Shown: positions 43,727 through 58,647 of the stretch, piece after piece
How the letters are laid out: the number at the start of each line of letters is the position of its first letter
Numbering within the stretch: position 1 is the first letter of the stretch
Origin: Deinococcus actinosclerus
GTDB taxonomy: Bacteria > Deinococcota > Deinococci > Deinococcales > Deinococcaceae
DNA: 64,000 bases
NCBI RefSeq assembly: GCF_001507665.1
Contig: NZ_CP013910.1
Span: 2,045,501-2,109,500 of the forward strand
Reading direction: 5' to 3'
Notes under the pieces: generated by a model
The model's database searches: none
Seen by the model: the letters and a program-made list of their open reading frames with translations, nothing else
Told to the model about the DNA's origin: nothing
Position numbers and translations under genes: made by a program

Positions 43727-44855
43727 GCGCCACCGGGGGGGTCAGCAGCACGTCCCGCACCTTGGCGACGGTGTGCTCCAGCGTGTGCCGGCTCAGCACG
43801 AAGTCGCGGGCGGCCCGCCCGAATTCCTGCGTGCGCTCGGGGTGCGCCGCGAGGGCGCGCAGGGCGCGGGCCAGCACGTCCGGCTGCGCCGGCACCGTCA
43901 GGCCCGTCACGCCGTCCTGCACCAGTTCCGCCTGCGCCGGAATGTCCGTGGTCACGACCGGGAGGCCGGACGCCATCGCCTCCAGCGTCACCAGCGACTG
44001 GTTCTCCGCCAGCGTGGGTTGCAGCAGCGCGTCCGCCGCGCGGTACAGCTCCGGCATGTCCCAGCGCCGACCCAGGAACCGCACGTTCCGCAATCCCAGC
44101 CGCGCCGCGTAGCCCTGTACCAGCGTGCCCACGCTGGAATCCATGTCCCCGACGAACACGAAGTCCAGCTCCGGGGCGTGCCGGGCCGCCCGGACACTCG
44201 CCCACTGGTTCTTCTCGGGGGCGAAGCGGCCCGGAACGAGCACCGTGAAGCGCGTGAAGCCGAACTCGGCTCGCAGCGCCGCGCGGTCCTCCGGGGTGGC
44301 CGGGCGGAAGCGGTCCACCTTCACGCCGTTCGTGACGACCTGCACGTCCGGCAGGCGCATGTCGCGCCGCATGAACGCGCCCGCCCACTCGGACACCGTG
44401 ACCAGCCGGTCGGCCTGCCGGAACGGCGCGGCCTTCGTCCAGGGGTACGTCTCGCGGTACGTCAGCCGCAGCGGCTGCAGGTAGTGGAAGTCGAGTTGAT
44501 CGTGACTGATCACTATCCGCGGCGAGCGCAGCGCCGGGAGCAGCGTGCGGTACGTGCCCGGCGTCCAGCCCTGCACGATCCGCAGGTCGAAGTCCCGGCT
44601 CAGCTCCGGCAGGGTCCGCAGGTCGTCGTAGCGCTGCACGGTCACGCCACCCTCCTCGAAGCGTTCGGCCAGTCCATCGAGCTTCTCCTCCACGCGCAGG
44701 AAGACCGTCGCCTGGATGCCGTCCGGCCGGAGGCGCGGCAGGACGTCCAGCAGCCACAGTTCACTGCCCGCCACGCGCGGCGCGTCGGTCAGGACCGCCA
44801 CGCGCAGCCGCGTGGGGGTGGTGGTCGAGTCAGATTGAACCGGGTCCAGCATCAT
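43719..44855 (-). CDS. GT4-family glycosyltransferase (copy B)
   Basis: This 378-aa protein is the tandem paralogue of the copy at 42590. It shares [20 protein letters not shown] at the N-terminus and an almost identical donor-binding half ([18 protein letters not shown]). The acceptor halves differ, so acceptors may differ. TACCAT lies 6 nt before the ATG at 44855 (leaderless), so the longer start at 44885 is unlikely. Confidence 0.88.
   Translation of the reverse strand: MMLDPVQSDSTTTPTRLRVAVLTDAPRVAGSELWLLDVLPRLRPDGIQATVFLRVEEKLDGLAERFEEGGVTVQRYDDLRTLPELSRDFDLRIVQGWTPGTYRTLLPALRSPRIVISHDQLDFHYLQPLRLTYRETYPWTKAAPFRQADRLVTVSEWAGAFMRRDMRLPDVQVVTNGVKVDRFRPATPEDRAALRAEFGFTRFTVLVPGRFAPEKNQWASVRAARHAPELDFVFVGDMDSSVGTLVQGYAARLGLRNVRFLGRRWDMPELYRAADALLQPTLAENQSLVTLEAMASGLPVVTTDIPAQAELVQDGVTGLTVPAQPDVLARALRALAAHPERTQEFGRAARDFVLSRHTLEHTVAKVRDVLLTPPVAHA
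43838..44216 (-). repeat. 379-bp near-identical block, copy in glycosyltransferase B
   Basis: Partner of 42745-43123. It covers the donor-substrate half of the enzyme, from the strand after GRFAPEKNQ to the helix before the C-terminus. Confidence 0.85.
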
Positions 44856-44919
44856 CCGGTCATGGTAGTGCGGGCCGCCACTCACACGCCACCGCCGACC
44901 GCCGCGCGGGACCGCACCG

Positions 44920-45117
44920 TCATGGGATCCGCTCGGCGGACTGCGGGTCGAACAGGACCGCGCCGGGGCACAGGGCGCCGAAGGCGACCTCCCTGGCCCG
45001 GTCGCCGGGGCGCAGGCTGAGCCCCACTCCGGCGTGCCGGGCGACCCGCGCGCCCAGCCCGCCCAGGTCGGTACCGGCCGGGAGAAGCGCGTGGGTCAGG
45101 GACGGGGGGACATTCAT
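44920..45117 (-). CDS. Small hypothetical protein downstream of the FadJ-type gene
   Basis: This 65-aa ORF (MNVPPSLTHALLPAGTDLGG...) begins 10 nt after the FadJ-type stop with AGGG just upstream. No motif or family is recognised. It may be translated from the same mRNA or be chance in GC-rich DNA. Confidence 0.35.
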   Translation of the reverse strand: MNVPPSLTHALLPAGTDLGGLGARVARHAGVGLSLRPGDRAREVAFGALCPGAVLFDPQSAERIP

Positions 45118-45127
45118 GGCCCTGGGC

Positions 45128-47212
<2,085 letters not shown>

Positions 47213-47293
47213 GCGGGGCCTCCTGCGGGGCGGTTGGGTTGGGGGTGCGGGTCTGCGGCCCCAGCTTTCCACGAAAGGCCGGGGTGGTCAAAC

Positions 47294-47325
47294 ACGTTCA
47301 CGTTCAGAGTGTACGTTGACGTTCA
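47294..47325. promoter_or_regulatory. 13-bp direct repeats in the FadJ/quinone oxidoreductase divergent region
   Basis: ACGTTCACGTTCA (47294-47306) and ACGTTGACGTTCA (47313-47325) match at 12 of 13 positions, 19 bp apart (about two helical turns). They sit between the FadJ-type gene (start 47212, minus) and the oxidoreductase (start 47358, plus), so one regulator could control both. Probably the operator of a fatty-acid-responsive repressor; this is inferred. Confidence 0.5.
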
Positions 47326-47357
47326 CTTCCGCGCGGGGGCGGGGTATGCTGCCGGGC

Positions 47358-48374
<1,017 letters not shown>

Positions 48375-48432
48375 CCGACAGCTGCGGCAGCAGAGGAGGG
48401 CCCGGTACGCACGGGCCCTCCTCTGCTACGGG

Positions 48433-48876
48433 TTACTGCGTGAAGAAACGCAGCAGGGGCCGCCACCAGGGAATGGCGAGCAGGATGGTCACGAGGCTCA
48501 GCGCCGTCCAGAGGGTCGCGGCGCGGAACTTGCCCTGGTCGGTGGCGGCCTTGCGGGCCTGCACGCTGGCCAGGGTGCCGAACACGGCGGCGATGATCCC
48601 CAGGCCCAGGTGCTCCCACTGGAAGCTGGTGCGCGGCGCACCCGCGAACACGGGGATGTTCTGCATGCCCATGAACGCGAACAGCAGCAGGCCCAGCACG
48701 ACCTGCAGGTGCAGGCTGCCCATGAACATCACGACCGGGCGGCGGTCGGCGGGCGTGAAGGTCCGCCCACCGGACGCGCCGGGCACAGTGCGGGTCAGGG
48801 CCCAGATGCCCGCAATGAGGATCAGCCAGCGGTTGAGGTTGTGGAGGGTCAGGAGCACGAGGTACAGGGTCGCCAT
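48433..48876 (-). CDS. Small integral membrane protein
   Basis: This 147-aa protein has four hydrophobic helices (LYLVLLTLHNLNRWLILIAG, VVMFMGSLHLQVVLGLLLF, GLGIIAAVFGTLASV, LWTALSLVTILLAIPW). Conserved-looking His residues (LHNLNRW, GSLHLQ) resemble b-type cytochrome-like proteins, but this is weak. TAGGCT lies 7 nt before the ATG at 48876. It is convergent with the oxidoreductase gene. Confidence 0.7.
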   Translation of the reverse strand: MATLYLVLLTLHNLNRWLILIAGIWALTRTVPGASGGRTFTPADRRPVVMFMGSLHLQVVLGLLLFAFMGMQNIPVFAGAPRTSFQWEHLGLGIIAAVFGTLASVQARKAATDQGKFRAATLWTALSLVTILLAIPWWRPLLRFFTQ

Positions 48877-48894
48877 GCCCGTCAGCCTAACCTG

Positions 48895-48904
48895 ACCGAT
48901 CGGT
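48895..48904. promoter_or_regulatory. Palindrome ACCGATCGGT upstream of the membrane protein
   Basis: A perfect 10-bp palindrome lies 19 bp before the start at 48876, in the -35 region of its promoter. Similar ACCGA/TCGGT half-sites are typical of TetR-type operators. Confidence 0.35.
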
Positions 48905-48932
48905 AAGCTCAAGGGACAGGGAGCTCCGGGCC

Positions 48933-49010
48933 GTGAGCTGTGGGCTATGAGCAGGAGGATCCTTGACTGCCGGTGTGCCTCACCGCTCAGAGCCCATAGT
49001 CTATAAGCTC
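48933..49010. repeat. Imperfect inverted repeat (intergenic repeat type)
   Basis: GAGCTGTGGGCTATGAGC at the left is inverted as GCTCAGAGCCCATAG...AAGCTC at the right. Such small AGCT/GAGC-rich repeats are dispersed between Deinococcus genes. It could fold into a hairpin after the purU stop. Confidence 0.35.
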
Positions 49011-49021
49011 AGCGCCTCCGC

Positions 49022-49909
<888 letters not shown>

Positions 49910-49976
49910 ATCCGGCGAGGATACCGCACCGCGCCTGAAGCGCGCCGGACCCTGCCCAGACCGTGCGGCGGGCCGG

Positions 49977-50570
49977 TCAATTCAGGTCCAGCAGGTCCAC
50001 GCGCAGCCCCACGCGCTGGCCCTCCTCCCGGCCGCTGTACGTGGCGATCACCGCTTCCAGGTCGCGTTGCAGGTCGCGGGCCTCCTGCGGCGTGAGGCGC
50101 AGGGTGGCGGTCCGCAGCTGCCACAGGGCGCCGGGCGCGGCGGGCTGGGATTCAGGGCCGTGCTGGATGACGAGGCCGCCCTGGTCGTTCAGGTGAACGT
50201 GAATGACCTGCACGTCGTGCGCGGCGCGGGCCATGCGGTCCAGCACGCGGCGGTTCCAGTAGCCGTCCCCGAAGGTGCGTTCCCGGTCGGCCAGGGAAAG
50301 GGCGGCCACGTCCACCTCGAAGGTGTCGCTGACGGCGCGGTAGGTGGTCATGGGGCGCCCGCGCCGGGCGCGCTGGCCGGTGACGGTCAGCAGGCCGGCA
50401 GCCACGAAGCGCCCCACGGCATGGTGCAGGCGCTTGAACGGTACGCCCAGTTCGCGTGCGGCGGCGGCGACGGTCTGCTCGGAGCGCATGAAGGGCTTGA
50501 GGAGCTGCGCGGTGTCCACCTGCGTCAGGAGGGCGGCGGCCGCGGCGGTCGTGATGCGGTGGGGCGGCAT
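49977..50570 (-). CDS. Winged-helix transcriptional regulator (ArsR-like)
   Basis: This 197-aa protein has an N-terminal winged helix ([18 protein letters not shown] then [19 protein letters not shown], wing GRPMTTYRA) and a C-terminal domain of unknown type ([16 protein letters not shown]). It is divergent from an MFS transporter gene with a 56-bp gap, so it probably regulates that gene and itself. Its ligand is unknown. Confidence 0.75.
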   Translation of the reverse strand: MPPHRITTAAAAALLTQVDTAQLLKPFMRSEQTVAAAARELGVPFKRLHHAVGRFVAAGLLTVTGQRARRGRPMTTYRAVSDTFEVDVAALSLADRERTFGDGYWNRRVLDRMARAAHDVQVIHVHLNDQGGLVIQHGPESQPAAPGALWQLRTATLRLTPQEARDLQRDLEAVIATYSGREEGQRVGLRVDLLDLN

Positions 50571-50626
50571 GGCTCTAGTTCACAGGACGGGTGGTGGTGG
50601 AACAAGAGGGGCGCCTACGGTGCCGT

Positions 50627-51976
50627 ATGACCACTCCTCGTCATCTTCGGGGCCTGCGGGCGTACGCGCTGCTGTGGGCCGGTCAGGGCGTGGGCTCGCT
50701 GGGCCTGGGCCTGACGGCGTTCGCGCAGGCGGTGTGGCTGTGGGACCAGACACACTCGGTCACGGCGAGCAGTCTGGTCACGCTGGCCACGACCCTCCCG
50801 GCGTTCCTGGCGGCGCCGTGGGTTGGGGCGCTGGTGGACCGCTGGCACGCGCAGCTGCGCCGCGTCCTGGCCCTCGGGGACGGTGCGCGGCTGCTGCTGG
50901 CCCTGCTCACGCTGGGTCTGCTGCACGCGGGGCAGCTCACGCCCGCGCTGCTGTACGCGCTGCTGGCGACCGAATCGGTATTCACGGCCTTTCACTGGCC
51001 CGCGGCGTCCGCAGCGGCCCGCGCGCTCCTGCGGCCCGACGAGTACACGCGGGGCAGCGGCGTGCAGATGCTGGCCCTGTCGGCCAGTGGCGTGCTGGCC
51101 GCGCCATTGGGGGCGCTGCTGTACCCGCGCGTGGGTCTGGGCGGCGTGGTGGCGCTGGACGTCCTGGGAAGCGTCATCGCGCTGGGAAGCGTCCTGCTGC
51201 TGCGCCTGCCCGCCCACGCTGGGACCGACACGCCCCGCGCCGCACCAGTGGGCCTGCGGGACACGCTGCGGCGCAGTCTGCGCTTCCTGGCCGCGCGGCC
51301 CTCACTGCTCACGCTGCAGCTGGTGCTGACCGGTGGGTACTTCGTACAGGGCGTGTACGCCGCGCTGCTCACCCCGCTCGTCCTGTCGCTGGGGACGGGC
51401 GGGCAGGGCCGGCTGGCGCAGGTGTCCATGGCGGGCGGCGGGGCGGCCCTGCTGGGCGGCGCGCTGCTCAGCGTGTGGCGCGGCTGGTCACGGCAGACGC
51501 CGGTGTTCGTGGCGGGGTGGACGCTGGTCCTGCTGGGCGTGCTGGGCACCGGCCTGAGCGGTGCGCCCGGCGTGTGGGCAGCCTGCGCGGCCCTGATCGC
51601 GCTGGGCATCACGGCGTTCGGCACGGCCAATCAGGCGATCTGGCTACAGCAGACGCCCCAGGAGATTCAGGGCACGGTGTTCGCGCTGCGGCGCATGCTG
51701 GGCATGTCCACGCTGCCCCTGGCCGCCGCCCTGTCGGGTCCGCTGGTGGACCGCGTGCTGGCCCCGCAGGTGAAGTTGCCGCTGCTGGGGTCCGGTACGT
51801 CCGGCGCGATCCGGCTGCTGCTGGTCACGCTGAGCGTGCTGGGACTGCTGCTGCTGGCGGGCGTGGTCCGCTCCGGCCGCCTGCGCGGCGCGGAACCCGG
51901 CCCGGCTCCTGCCCTGGACCGGCGTCCAGACGGCGCGGCCACCGTCCGGACCGTGCCGGGGCGCCGCACGTCCTGA
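50627..51976 (+). CDS. MFS transporter
   Basis: This 449-aa protein of 12 predicted helices has the loop 2-3 motif as GALVDRWHAQLRRVLA and an Arg/Pro-rich cytoplasmic tail. TACGGT lies 5 nt before the ATG at 50627. It resembles the transporter at 2873 in group (MFS_3-like). Divergence from the winged-helix regulator suggests an inducible efflux pump. Confidence 0.87.
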   Translation: MTTPRHLRGLRAYALLWAGQGVGSLGLGLTAFAQAVWLWDQTHSVTASSLVTLATTLPAFLAAPWVGALVDRWHAQLRRVLALGDGARLLLALLTLGLLHAGQLTPALLYALLATESVFTAFHWPAASAAARALLRPDEYTRGSGVQMLALSASGVLAAPLGALLYPRVGLGGVVALDVLGSVIALGSVLLLRLPAHAGTDTPRAAPVGLRDTLRRSLRFLAARPSLLTLQLVLTGGYFVQGVYAALLTPLVLSLGTGGQGRLAQVSMAGGGAALLGGALLSVWRGWSRQTPVFVAGWTLVLLGVLGTGLSGAPGVWAACAALIALGITAFGTANQAIWLQQTPQEIQGTVFALRRMLGMSTLPLAAALSGPLVDRVLAPQVKLPLLGSGTSGAIRLLLVTLSVLGLLLLAGVVRSGRLRGAEPGPAPALDRRPDGAATVRTVPGRRTS

Positions 51977-52003
51977 ACCGGCGGATACGGTAGCCTCGCG
52001 GGC

Positions 52004-53092
<1,089 letters not shown>

Positions 53093-53285
53093 ACCGGGGG
53101 TCCTCCGGGGCATGGATGGCAGGTTGGTGGCGGCAGGAGTGAGTGGACCGACACCGTTCGGCCGGCGGCCACGGGGTCGTCCAGAGGCCCGCGCGGCGAT
53201 ATGAAGCGCGGCTGAATGTTCGATGATGGTCAACTGAATTCACTTCACGTCCAACAGTCGGGGCAGACCGACACACTGTGAACAG

Positions 53286-53546
53286 ATGAGCCGCTGCCCC
53301 CTGGACGCCTGCCTGCGCCTTTCGACGATCGAGGTGCCGCTGCTGGTGCCGGCCGCCGCGCCGCTGCTCTTTGCCCTGGCACGGCGGCACGCCCTGCCCG
53401 ATCCGGAGGAGTTCACGTATCAGGTATTGAGCCGCGTGGTGCAGGAGCGGGACTGCTGGTTCCGCTCGGATCTGCCCGCCCGCGCGTGGATCTGTGGCCT
53501 GGCGATCCAGGTCGCGCAGGTGCACGCCCGGCCCGCCTCCGCCTGA
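53286..53546 (+). CDS. Small hypothetical protein
   Basis: This 86-aa protein has a helical pattern (EFTYQVLSRVVQERDCWFRS, AWICGLAIQVAQVHA). The arrangement recalls a fragment of an ECF sigma factor region 2, but it is too short to be one. No clear promoter or ribosome binding site is seen. The upstream region 53093-53285 holds nothing recognisable. Confidence 0.4.
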   Translation: MSRCPLDACLRLSTIEVPLLVPAAAPLLFALARRHALPDPEEFTYQVLSRVVQERDCWFRSDLPARAWICGLAIQVAQVHARPASA

Positions 53547-53648
53547 ACGCGCAGGGGGCGTCCCGTCCGGACAGGCGGAGAGGGGCAGCGCGGAGAGCCT
53601 CTCCCTTCGGCCTCCTGCATCCCGTCCACCGCCCGCCGGGGTCATGAC

Positions 53649-53679
53649 AGCGGCGGCCCCTGATAACGGGGCCGCCGCT
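53649..53679. terminator. Strong hairpin terminator after the DUF883-like gene
   Basis: AGCGGCGGCCCC and GGGGCCGCCGCT form a perfect 12-bp stem with a 7-nt loop, 12 nt past the stop at 53691. It lacks a T-run. Confidence 0.65.
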
Positions 53680-53690
53680 CGCCGCGTGGT

Positions 53691-54329
53691 TCAGCGCCGG
53701 TTGGGGTTGCTCAGGTCGTCCGGGGCGATGGGGCTGCCCTCGGCGGCGGCCTTCACGGTGCTGACCGGCGCGCTGGCCGTGGGGGCGGGGGCGGCGCTGC
53801 CCTCGGCCGGGGCCTGCTGGGTGTAGCTCTGGGCGCTGGCGGCGGGGGTCGTGCGGGTGAAGGCCCCCACGCCGCTGCTGACACTCGGGCTGACCTGTCC
53901 GCCGGGGCCCCGCTGCGCGGGCTGATCGGCGCGGTCGCGGGGATGGCCGGCCTTGTCGAGCAGGCCGTCGGCGAGGGTCTCCAGGCGGGGCGTGATGACC
54001 TTGTCCATCAGGGTCTTGACGGCCAGGGTGCCGAGGGTCGCGACGAGCGCGCCGCCCACGCCACCCCCGCCCTTCTGGGTTTTCTGGGCCTTGATCAGCG
54101 CCTTCTGGTGCTTGGCGGGGCTCTCAGCGTCCACGTAGATCTTGCGGCTGCGGCGGAACTGCCGGCCCACCACGATCCCCATCAGCGCGCCGACGGCGGA
54201 GGCGCCGCCCAGCATCTTCAGGGGGTCTTTCTGCATCTGGACGTGCAGGCTGGCCTGCTGCGTCAGGGCGTCCACGCTCTGCTGGAGGCGCTGGCGGGCT
54301 TCCTCGCGTTCCGTGAGGTACTCGGCCAT
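53691..54329 (-). CDS. Membrane-associated stress-type protein (DUF3618/YtxH-like)
   Basis: This 212-aa protein has an N-terminal coiled coil (EREEARQRLQQSVDALTQQA), a small glycine-rich membrane segment (MLGGASAVGALMGIVVGRQF), a second hydrophobic segment (GGALVATLGTLAVKTLMDKV) and a long Ser/Pro/Ala-rich tail. Such proteins often pair with phage-holin-like membrane proteins in envelope-stress operons. Its gene begins 1 nt after the next gene stops. Confidence 0.65.
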   Translation of the reverse strand: MAEYLTEREEARQRLQQSVDALTQQASLHVQMQKDPLKMLGGASAVGALMGIVVGRQFRRSRKIYVDAESPAKHQKALIKAQKTQKGGGGVGGALVATLGTLAVKTLMDKVITPRLETLADGLLDKAGHPRDRADQPAQRGPGGQVSPSVSSGVGAFTRTTPAASAQSYTQQAPAEGSAAPAPTASAPVSTVKAAAEGSPIAPDDLSNPNRR

Positions 54330-54330
54330 G

Positions 54331-55104
54331 TCACTTGCCGCCTTTCTGCATGTCCTCGCGGAAGGTGGGGGTGGTGCTGACGCTGATGCCGGGGGCGTCC
54401 TTGAGCACCCTGGGTTCCTGGAGGTTGGGGTCGTGGTCGTGGTGGCCGCTGATCTTCTTGTTCAGGCCGCTGCCGTAGTTGGCGGCTTCCCCGCCGGGTT
54501 TGCTCTCGTACACGGGGACGGTCTGGGGGCCTTCCTCGGTGCGGACGACGGCCACGCCGTCGGCTTCGCTCAGGACGCGGTTCTCACCGGCGGCGTGTTC
54601 CTGCGCGTCGCGGCGCAGCTCGACCTTGGGGCCGCTGTCGTTGTGGGAGTCCCGCGCGGCGTTGCTGCCGGTGGGGGCGGGGGCACCGCGGCCACTACTG
54701 GCGCCGCTGCTGGGGCTGACGGGCTGGGTAGGGGTGTACTCCGTGTCGTCCATGCTGTCCCTCCGGTGGCGGGGTTCGTCCATCTGAACGTCCGCGCCGA
54801 GTTTCTTGATCCCCATGACGATCAGGGCGGCGGTCACGATGAAGCTGACGATGGCGATGATCAGCGCGGCCGCCCAGGCGCCCAGGCCCAGGCGCATCAG
54901 GCCGTAGAACACGGCCAGGATGATGAAGATCAAACCCAGGATGAGGGGCCCGGTGGCGGCGAGCAGCAGCACCGCGCCGATGCCCTTGGCCTTGGCGATC
55001 TGACCGGCCTTGCGGGCGACGGCCGTGATCTCCGATTTGACGAGGGTCACGCCCGCGTCGAATACGTCGACCAGGGCGCCTCCCATACTCTTGCGTTCTT
55101 CCAT
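54331..55104 (-). CDS. Phage holin family (DUF1469-type) membrane protein
   Basis: This 257-aa protein has an N-terminal amphipathic helix ([20 protein letters not shown]), two adjacent membrane helices ([40 protein letters not shown]) and a long hydrophilic tail (about 140 residues). The first part matches the Holin-X/DUF1469 family, which is a host envelope protein despite the name. GGAGGA lies upstream of the ATG at 55104. Confidence 0.75.
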   Translation of the reverse strand: MEERKSMGGALVDVFDAGVTLVKSEITAVARKAGQIAKAKGIGAVLLLAATGPLILGLIFIILAVFYGLMRLGLGAWAAALIIAIVSFIVTAALIVMGIKKLGADVQMDEPRHRRDSMDDTEYTPTQPVSPSSGASSGRGAPAPTGSNAARDSHNDSGPKVELRRDAQEHAAGENRVLSEADGVAVVRTEEGPQTVPVYESKPGGEAANYGSGLNKKISGHHDHDPNLQEPRVLKDAPGISVSTTPTFREDMQKGGK

Positions 55105-55174
55105 GCTTCCTCCGGGTGAAGCCCTCACGTTTCATGAACGGGGGGCGTGAAGTGCCCCCAGCATAATGAACCTC

Positions 55175-55873
55175 GTGCCCTCTGCCGCGCAGGCGAAAGA
55201 AAACCTGAATCCGGACGCACATTCCGCGCCGGCCCTGAGCGCCGCCCAGCGCAGCAACCTCCTGCCCCTGACGGCGTGGGGCTACGCGTGGTGGCGCGAG
55301 CGGTCCCTGGGGCTGCTCGGCGCGCGCGGCTTCACGCTGGAGCGCGAGGCCGCGCTGTTCACCGCGCTGTGCCGCCCCGCCACCGGGCAGCGCTGGCTGG
55401 ACGTGGGCACCAGCGCGGGCTTCTACGCGGGCGTGCTGGCCCGCGCGGGCGCGCAGGTCACGGCCGCCGACCTGAGCCCGGCGATGCTGGCGGTCGCCGC
55501 GCGGCGTGAGCCGGATCCCGCGATCACCTGGGCGAACCTGAACGTGGAGGCCAGTGGCCTGCCGGACGCCAGCTTCGACGGGATCACGGTGGGCGCCACC
55601 CTGAACGAGACGCACGACCCGGCGCGGCTGCTGGGCGAACTGGAGCGGCTGCTACGGCCCGGCGGGCAGCTGTGGCTGATGTACCTGCGCCGCACCGCCG
55701 GGCCCGTACAGGAGCTGCTGTCGCGCCCGGCGCTGGGCGGCCTGACCTTCCCCGACCCGGCCTGGGTGGCGCGGGGGCTGCCCGGCTGCGAGCGCACCGA
55801 CGGCCTGGGCGTGGGCGCGGCGCAGTTCGACCGGTTCGAGCGGCGCGCGGCGGCCCCCGGGGGCACTCTGTAA
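55175..55873 (+). CDS. SAM-dependent methyltransferase
   Basis: This 232-aa class I methyltransferase has motif [16 protein letters not shown], motif II with [12 protein letters not shown] and a post-motif [16 protein letters not shown] 55175 is chosen because CATAAT lies 7 nt upstream; the ATG at 55166 overlaps that box. It is divergent from the holin-family gene and directly upstream of crtB. A role in carotenoid or quinone methylation is possible but not shown. Confidence 0.85.
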   Translation: MPSAAQAKENLNPDAHSAPALSAAQRSNLLPLTAWGYAWWRERSLGLLGARGFTLEREAALFTALCRPATGQRWLDVGTSAGFYAGVLARAGAQVTAADLSPAMLAVAARREPDPAITWANLNVEASGLPDASFDGITVGATLNETHDPARLLGELERLLRPGGQLWLMYLRRTAGPVQELLSRPALGGLTFPDPAWVARGLPGCERTDGLGVGAAQFDRFERRAAAPGGTL

Positions 55874-55930
55874 CAATGCGTGACGTTTACGCGCCCGGCC
55901 CCCCGTACACTCCCTGCAAAGGAACCCAAC

Positions 55931-56833
55931 GTGACTGACCTGACCTTCACCTCCGCATCCCCCCCCGGACTCGACCGGGCCGTGGCGCACTGTCAGGACG
56001 TGACGCGGGAGCACAGCAAGACCTTCTACCTGGGGTCACGCTTCTTCCCGGCGGCGCAGCGCCGCGCCGTGTGGGCCGTCTACGCGGCCTGCCGCGACGG
56101 GGACGACACCGTGGACGAACTGAGCGGCCACGCCGCGCAGCTGGGCCTGGACCAGTGGTGGACGCGCGTGCAGGGCGCGTTCGCCGGCCGTCCCGGCGAC
56201 CACCCGATCGACATGGCGCTGGCCTGGGCGGCGCGCGAGTACCCCATCCCGCTCTCCGCGTTCGCGGAACTGCACGAGGGCCTGCGCATGGACCTGAGCG
56301 GGCACGAGTACCACTCCATGGCCGACCTGATCCTGTACTGCCGCCGGGTGGCGGGCGTGGTGGGATTCATGATCGCGCCCGTCAGCGGGTACAGCGGCGG
56401 CGAGCGCACCCTGCACGCCGCGCTGATGCTGGGGCAGGCCATGCAGCTCACCAACATCCTGCGGGACGTGGGCGAGGACCTCACGCGCCGCCGGGTGTAC
56501 CTTCCCTCAGAGCTGCTGGCCGAGTTCCGCGTGAGCCGCGCCGATCTGGAACGCGGCGTGGTGACGCCCGAGTACCGCGCGCTGATGCGGCACCTGAGTG
56601 CCCTGGCGCGCGAGTGGTACGCCGAGGGCCGCCAGGGGATCCCCTGCCTGCACGGCAGCGCCCGCTTGGCCGTAGCGACCGCCGCCCGAGCCTACGAGGG
56701 CATCCTGGACGACCTCGCCCGGAACGACTTCGACAACTTCGGCCGCCGCGCGCACGTGAGCGGCCCGCGCAAGCTGATGATGCTGCCGCAGGCGTGGTGG
56801 GAACTGCGCACCGCGCCCGCGCCGCTGACCTGA
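55931..56833 (+). CDS. crtB: Phytoene synthase
   Basis: This 300-aa prenyltransferase joins two geranylgeranyl-PP into phytoene. Both Asp-rich motifs are present: RDGDDTVDE (about residue 60) and [14 protein letters not shown]. The start is GTG with AAGGA 7-8 nt upstream. It precedes crtI by 58 nt, the usual Deinococcus order, and starts the deinoxanthin carotenoid pathway. Confidence 0.95.
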   Translation: MTDLTFTSASPPGLDRAVAHCQDVTREHSKTFYLGSRFFPAAQRRAVWAVYAACRDGDDTVDELSGHAAQLGLDQWWTRVQGAFAGRPGDHPIDMALAWAAREYPIPLSAFAELHEGLRMDLSGHEYHSMADLILYCRRVAGVVGFMIAPVSGYSGGERTLHAALMLGQAMQLTNILRDVGEDLTRRRVYLPSELLAEFRVSRADLERGVVTPEYRALMRHLSALAREWYAEGRQGIPCLHGSARLAVATAARAYEGILDDLARNDFDNFGRRAHVSGPRKLMMLPQAWWELRTAPAPLT

Positions 56834-56891
56834 ATCCAGCCCTCTCATCCCGCGCCGCCCGCAGCACTGGGGCGGCGGGAGGTTGCCACGA

Positions 56892-58598
56892 ATGACCCCT
56901 GACCGCACCACCACGCCCGCTGCCGCACGCCGCAAGACCGCCCTGATCGTCGGGGCCGGGATCGGGGGCCTGTCGCTGGGCATCCGCCTGCAATCGCTGG
57001 GCTTCGACACGACCATCGTCGAACGCCTGGACCAGCCGGGCGGGCGCGCGTACCAGAAGCGCACCGCCGACGGGTACGTGTTCGACATGGGCCCCACCGT
57101 GATCACCGTGCCGCACTTCATCGAGGAACTGTTCGCCCTGGAACGCGATAAAGGAATGCTGGGCGAGGCCGACTACCCCGCGCAGGTGCTCGCCCCGGAC
57201 GCCCGCGTGCGCGAGGGCGAAAGCGGCGGCGAACGCACCCGCGACTACGTGAAACTCGTGCCGATCCTGCCGTTCTACCGCATCTACTTCGATGACGGCA
57301 CGTTCTTCGACTACGACGGCGACCCGGTCAGCACCCGCCGCCAGATCGCGGACCTGGCCCCGGAGGACCTCGCGGGCTACGAGCGCTTCCACGCGGACGC
57401 GCAGGCGATCTTCGAGCGCGGCTTCCTGGAGCTGGGCTACACGCACTTCGGGGACATGCCGACCATGCTGCGGGTCGTGCCGGACCTGATGCGCCTGGAC
57501 GCGGTCCGCACGCTGTTCTCGTTCACGAGCAAGTACTTCTCTAACCCGAAGATGCGGCAGGTGTTCTCGTTCGAGACGCTGCTCGTCGGCGGGAACCCCC
57601 TGAGCGTCCCGGCGATCTACGCGATGATCCACTTCGTGGAGAAGACCTGGGGCATCCACTACGCGATGGGCGGCACCGGCGCGCTCGTGGACGCCTTCGC
57701 GCGCAAGTTCGAGGAACTGGGCGGCACGCTGCGCCTGAACGCGGGCGTGCAGGAGATCCTGGTCACCGACGACCGGGGCCGCCCGGTGCGCCGCCCCGGC
57801 GGGAAGCGCGTGGCGCGCGGCCTGCGCCTGGAGAGCGGTGAGGAGCTGCACGCGGACATCGTGGTCAGCAACGGCGACTGGGCGAACACGTACCTCAAGC
57901 GCGTGCCCGCCGCCGCGCGGCTCGTGAACAGCGACGTGCGCGTGAAGGCTGCGCGCCAGAGCATGAGCCTGCTGGTGATCTACTTCGGCTTCCGCCAGGA
58001 AGGCCCGGCGCTGAACCTGCGCCACCACAACATCATCCTGGGCCCGCGCTACGAGGAACTGCTCACCGAGATCTTCGGGAAGAAAGTGCTGGGCCGCGAC
58101 TTCAGCCAGTACCTGCACGTCCCCACCCTGACCGACCCCACCCTGGCCCCCGAGGGCCACCACGCCGCGTACACGCTGGTACCCGTTCCGCACAACGCCA
58201 GCGGCCTCGACTGGAACGTGGAGGGGCCCAAACTGGTCGAGCGGGTGTACGACTTCCTGGAGGAACGCGGGTACATCCCGAACCTGCGCGCCCGGCTGAC
58301 CCACAGCGAGTTCATCACGCCCGACTACTTCGAGGGAACCCTCGACAGTTACCTCGGGAACGCCTTCGGGCCCGAGCCGCTCCTGGCGCAGAGCGCGTAC
58401 TTCCGCCCGCACAACCGCAGTGAGGACGTCCGCAACCTCTACATGGTCGGCGCGGGCGCGCAGCCCGGCGGCGGCACGCCCAGCGTCATGATGAGCGCCA
58501 AGATGACCGCTCGCCTGATCGCGCAGGACTTCGGGATTCACCCGAGCGTCCGCGACGGCGTCCCGGAACGGAACACGGCGGAGCTCGCCGCCGACTGA
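56892..58598 (+). CDS. crtI: Phytoene desaturase
   Basis: This 568-aa FAD-dependent desaturase turns phytoene into lycopene. It has the N-terminal dinucleotide motif [20 protein letters not shown] and the C-terminal carotenoid-oxidase pattern [20 protein letters not shown]. The ATG at 56892 has a weak AGG site upstream and is in the crtB-crtI operon. A strong hairpin follows the stop. Confidence 0.95.
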   Translation: MTPDRTTTPAAARRKTALIVGAGIGGLSLGIRLQSLGFDTTIVERLDQPGGRAYQKRTADGYVFDMGPTVITVPHFIEELFALERDKGMLGEADYPAQVLAPDARVREGESGGERTRDYVKLVPILPFYRIYFDDGTFFDYDGDPVSTRRQIADLAPEDLAGYERFHADAQAIFERGFLELGYTHFGDMPTMLRVVPDLMRLDAVRTLFSFTSKYFSNPKMRQVFSFETLLVGGNPLSVPAIYAMIHFVEKTWGIHYAMGGTGALVDAFARKFEELGGTLRLNAGVQEILVTDDRGRPVRRPGGKRVARGLRLESGEELHADIVVSNGDWANTYLKRVPAAARLVNSDVRVKAARQSMSLLVIYFGFRQEGPALNLRHHNIILGPRYEELLTEIFGKKVLGRDFSQYLHVPTLTDPTLAPEGHHAAYTLVPVPHNASGLDWNVEGPKLVERVYDFLEERGYIPNLRARLTHSEFITPDYFEGTLDSYLGNAFGPEPLLAQSAYFRPHNRSEDVRNLYMVGAGAQPGGGTPSVMMSAKMTARLIAQDFGIHPSVRDGVPERNTAELAAD

Positions 58599-58615
58599 CT
58601 CCATCCACGACAGGC

Positions 58616-58647
58616 GGGCGACCTGCACGGACAGCCGCAGGTCGCCC
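58616..58647 (+). terminator. Hairpin after crtI
   Basis: GGGCGACCTGC and GCAGGTCGCCC form a perfect 11-bp stem with a 10-nt loop, 18 nt after the crtI stop. There is no T-run. The stretch 58648-58803 contains no gene; it has a short C-rich/G-rich inverted stretch near 58733. Confidence 0.6.

Noticed and set aside
42590..44855. Glycosyltransferase pair as an assembly duplicate
   Set aside because: The N-terminal halves and C-terminal ends differ throughout, so both genes are real; only the shared block is near-identical.
54331..55104. Phage lysis holin
   Set aside because: DUF1469/Holin-X proteins are common host envelope proteins, and no phage genes are nearby.
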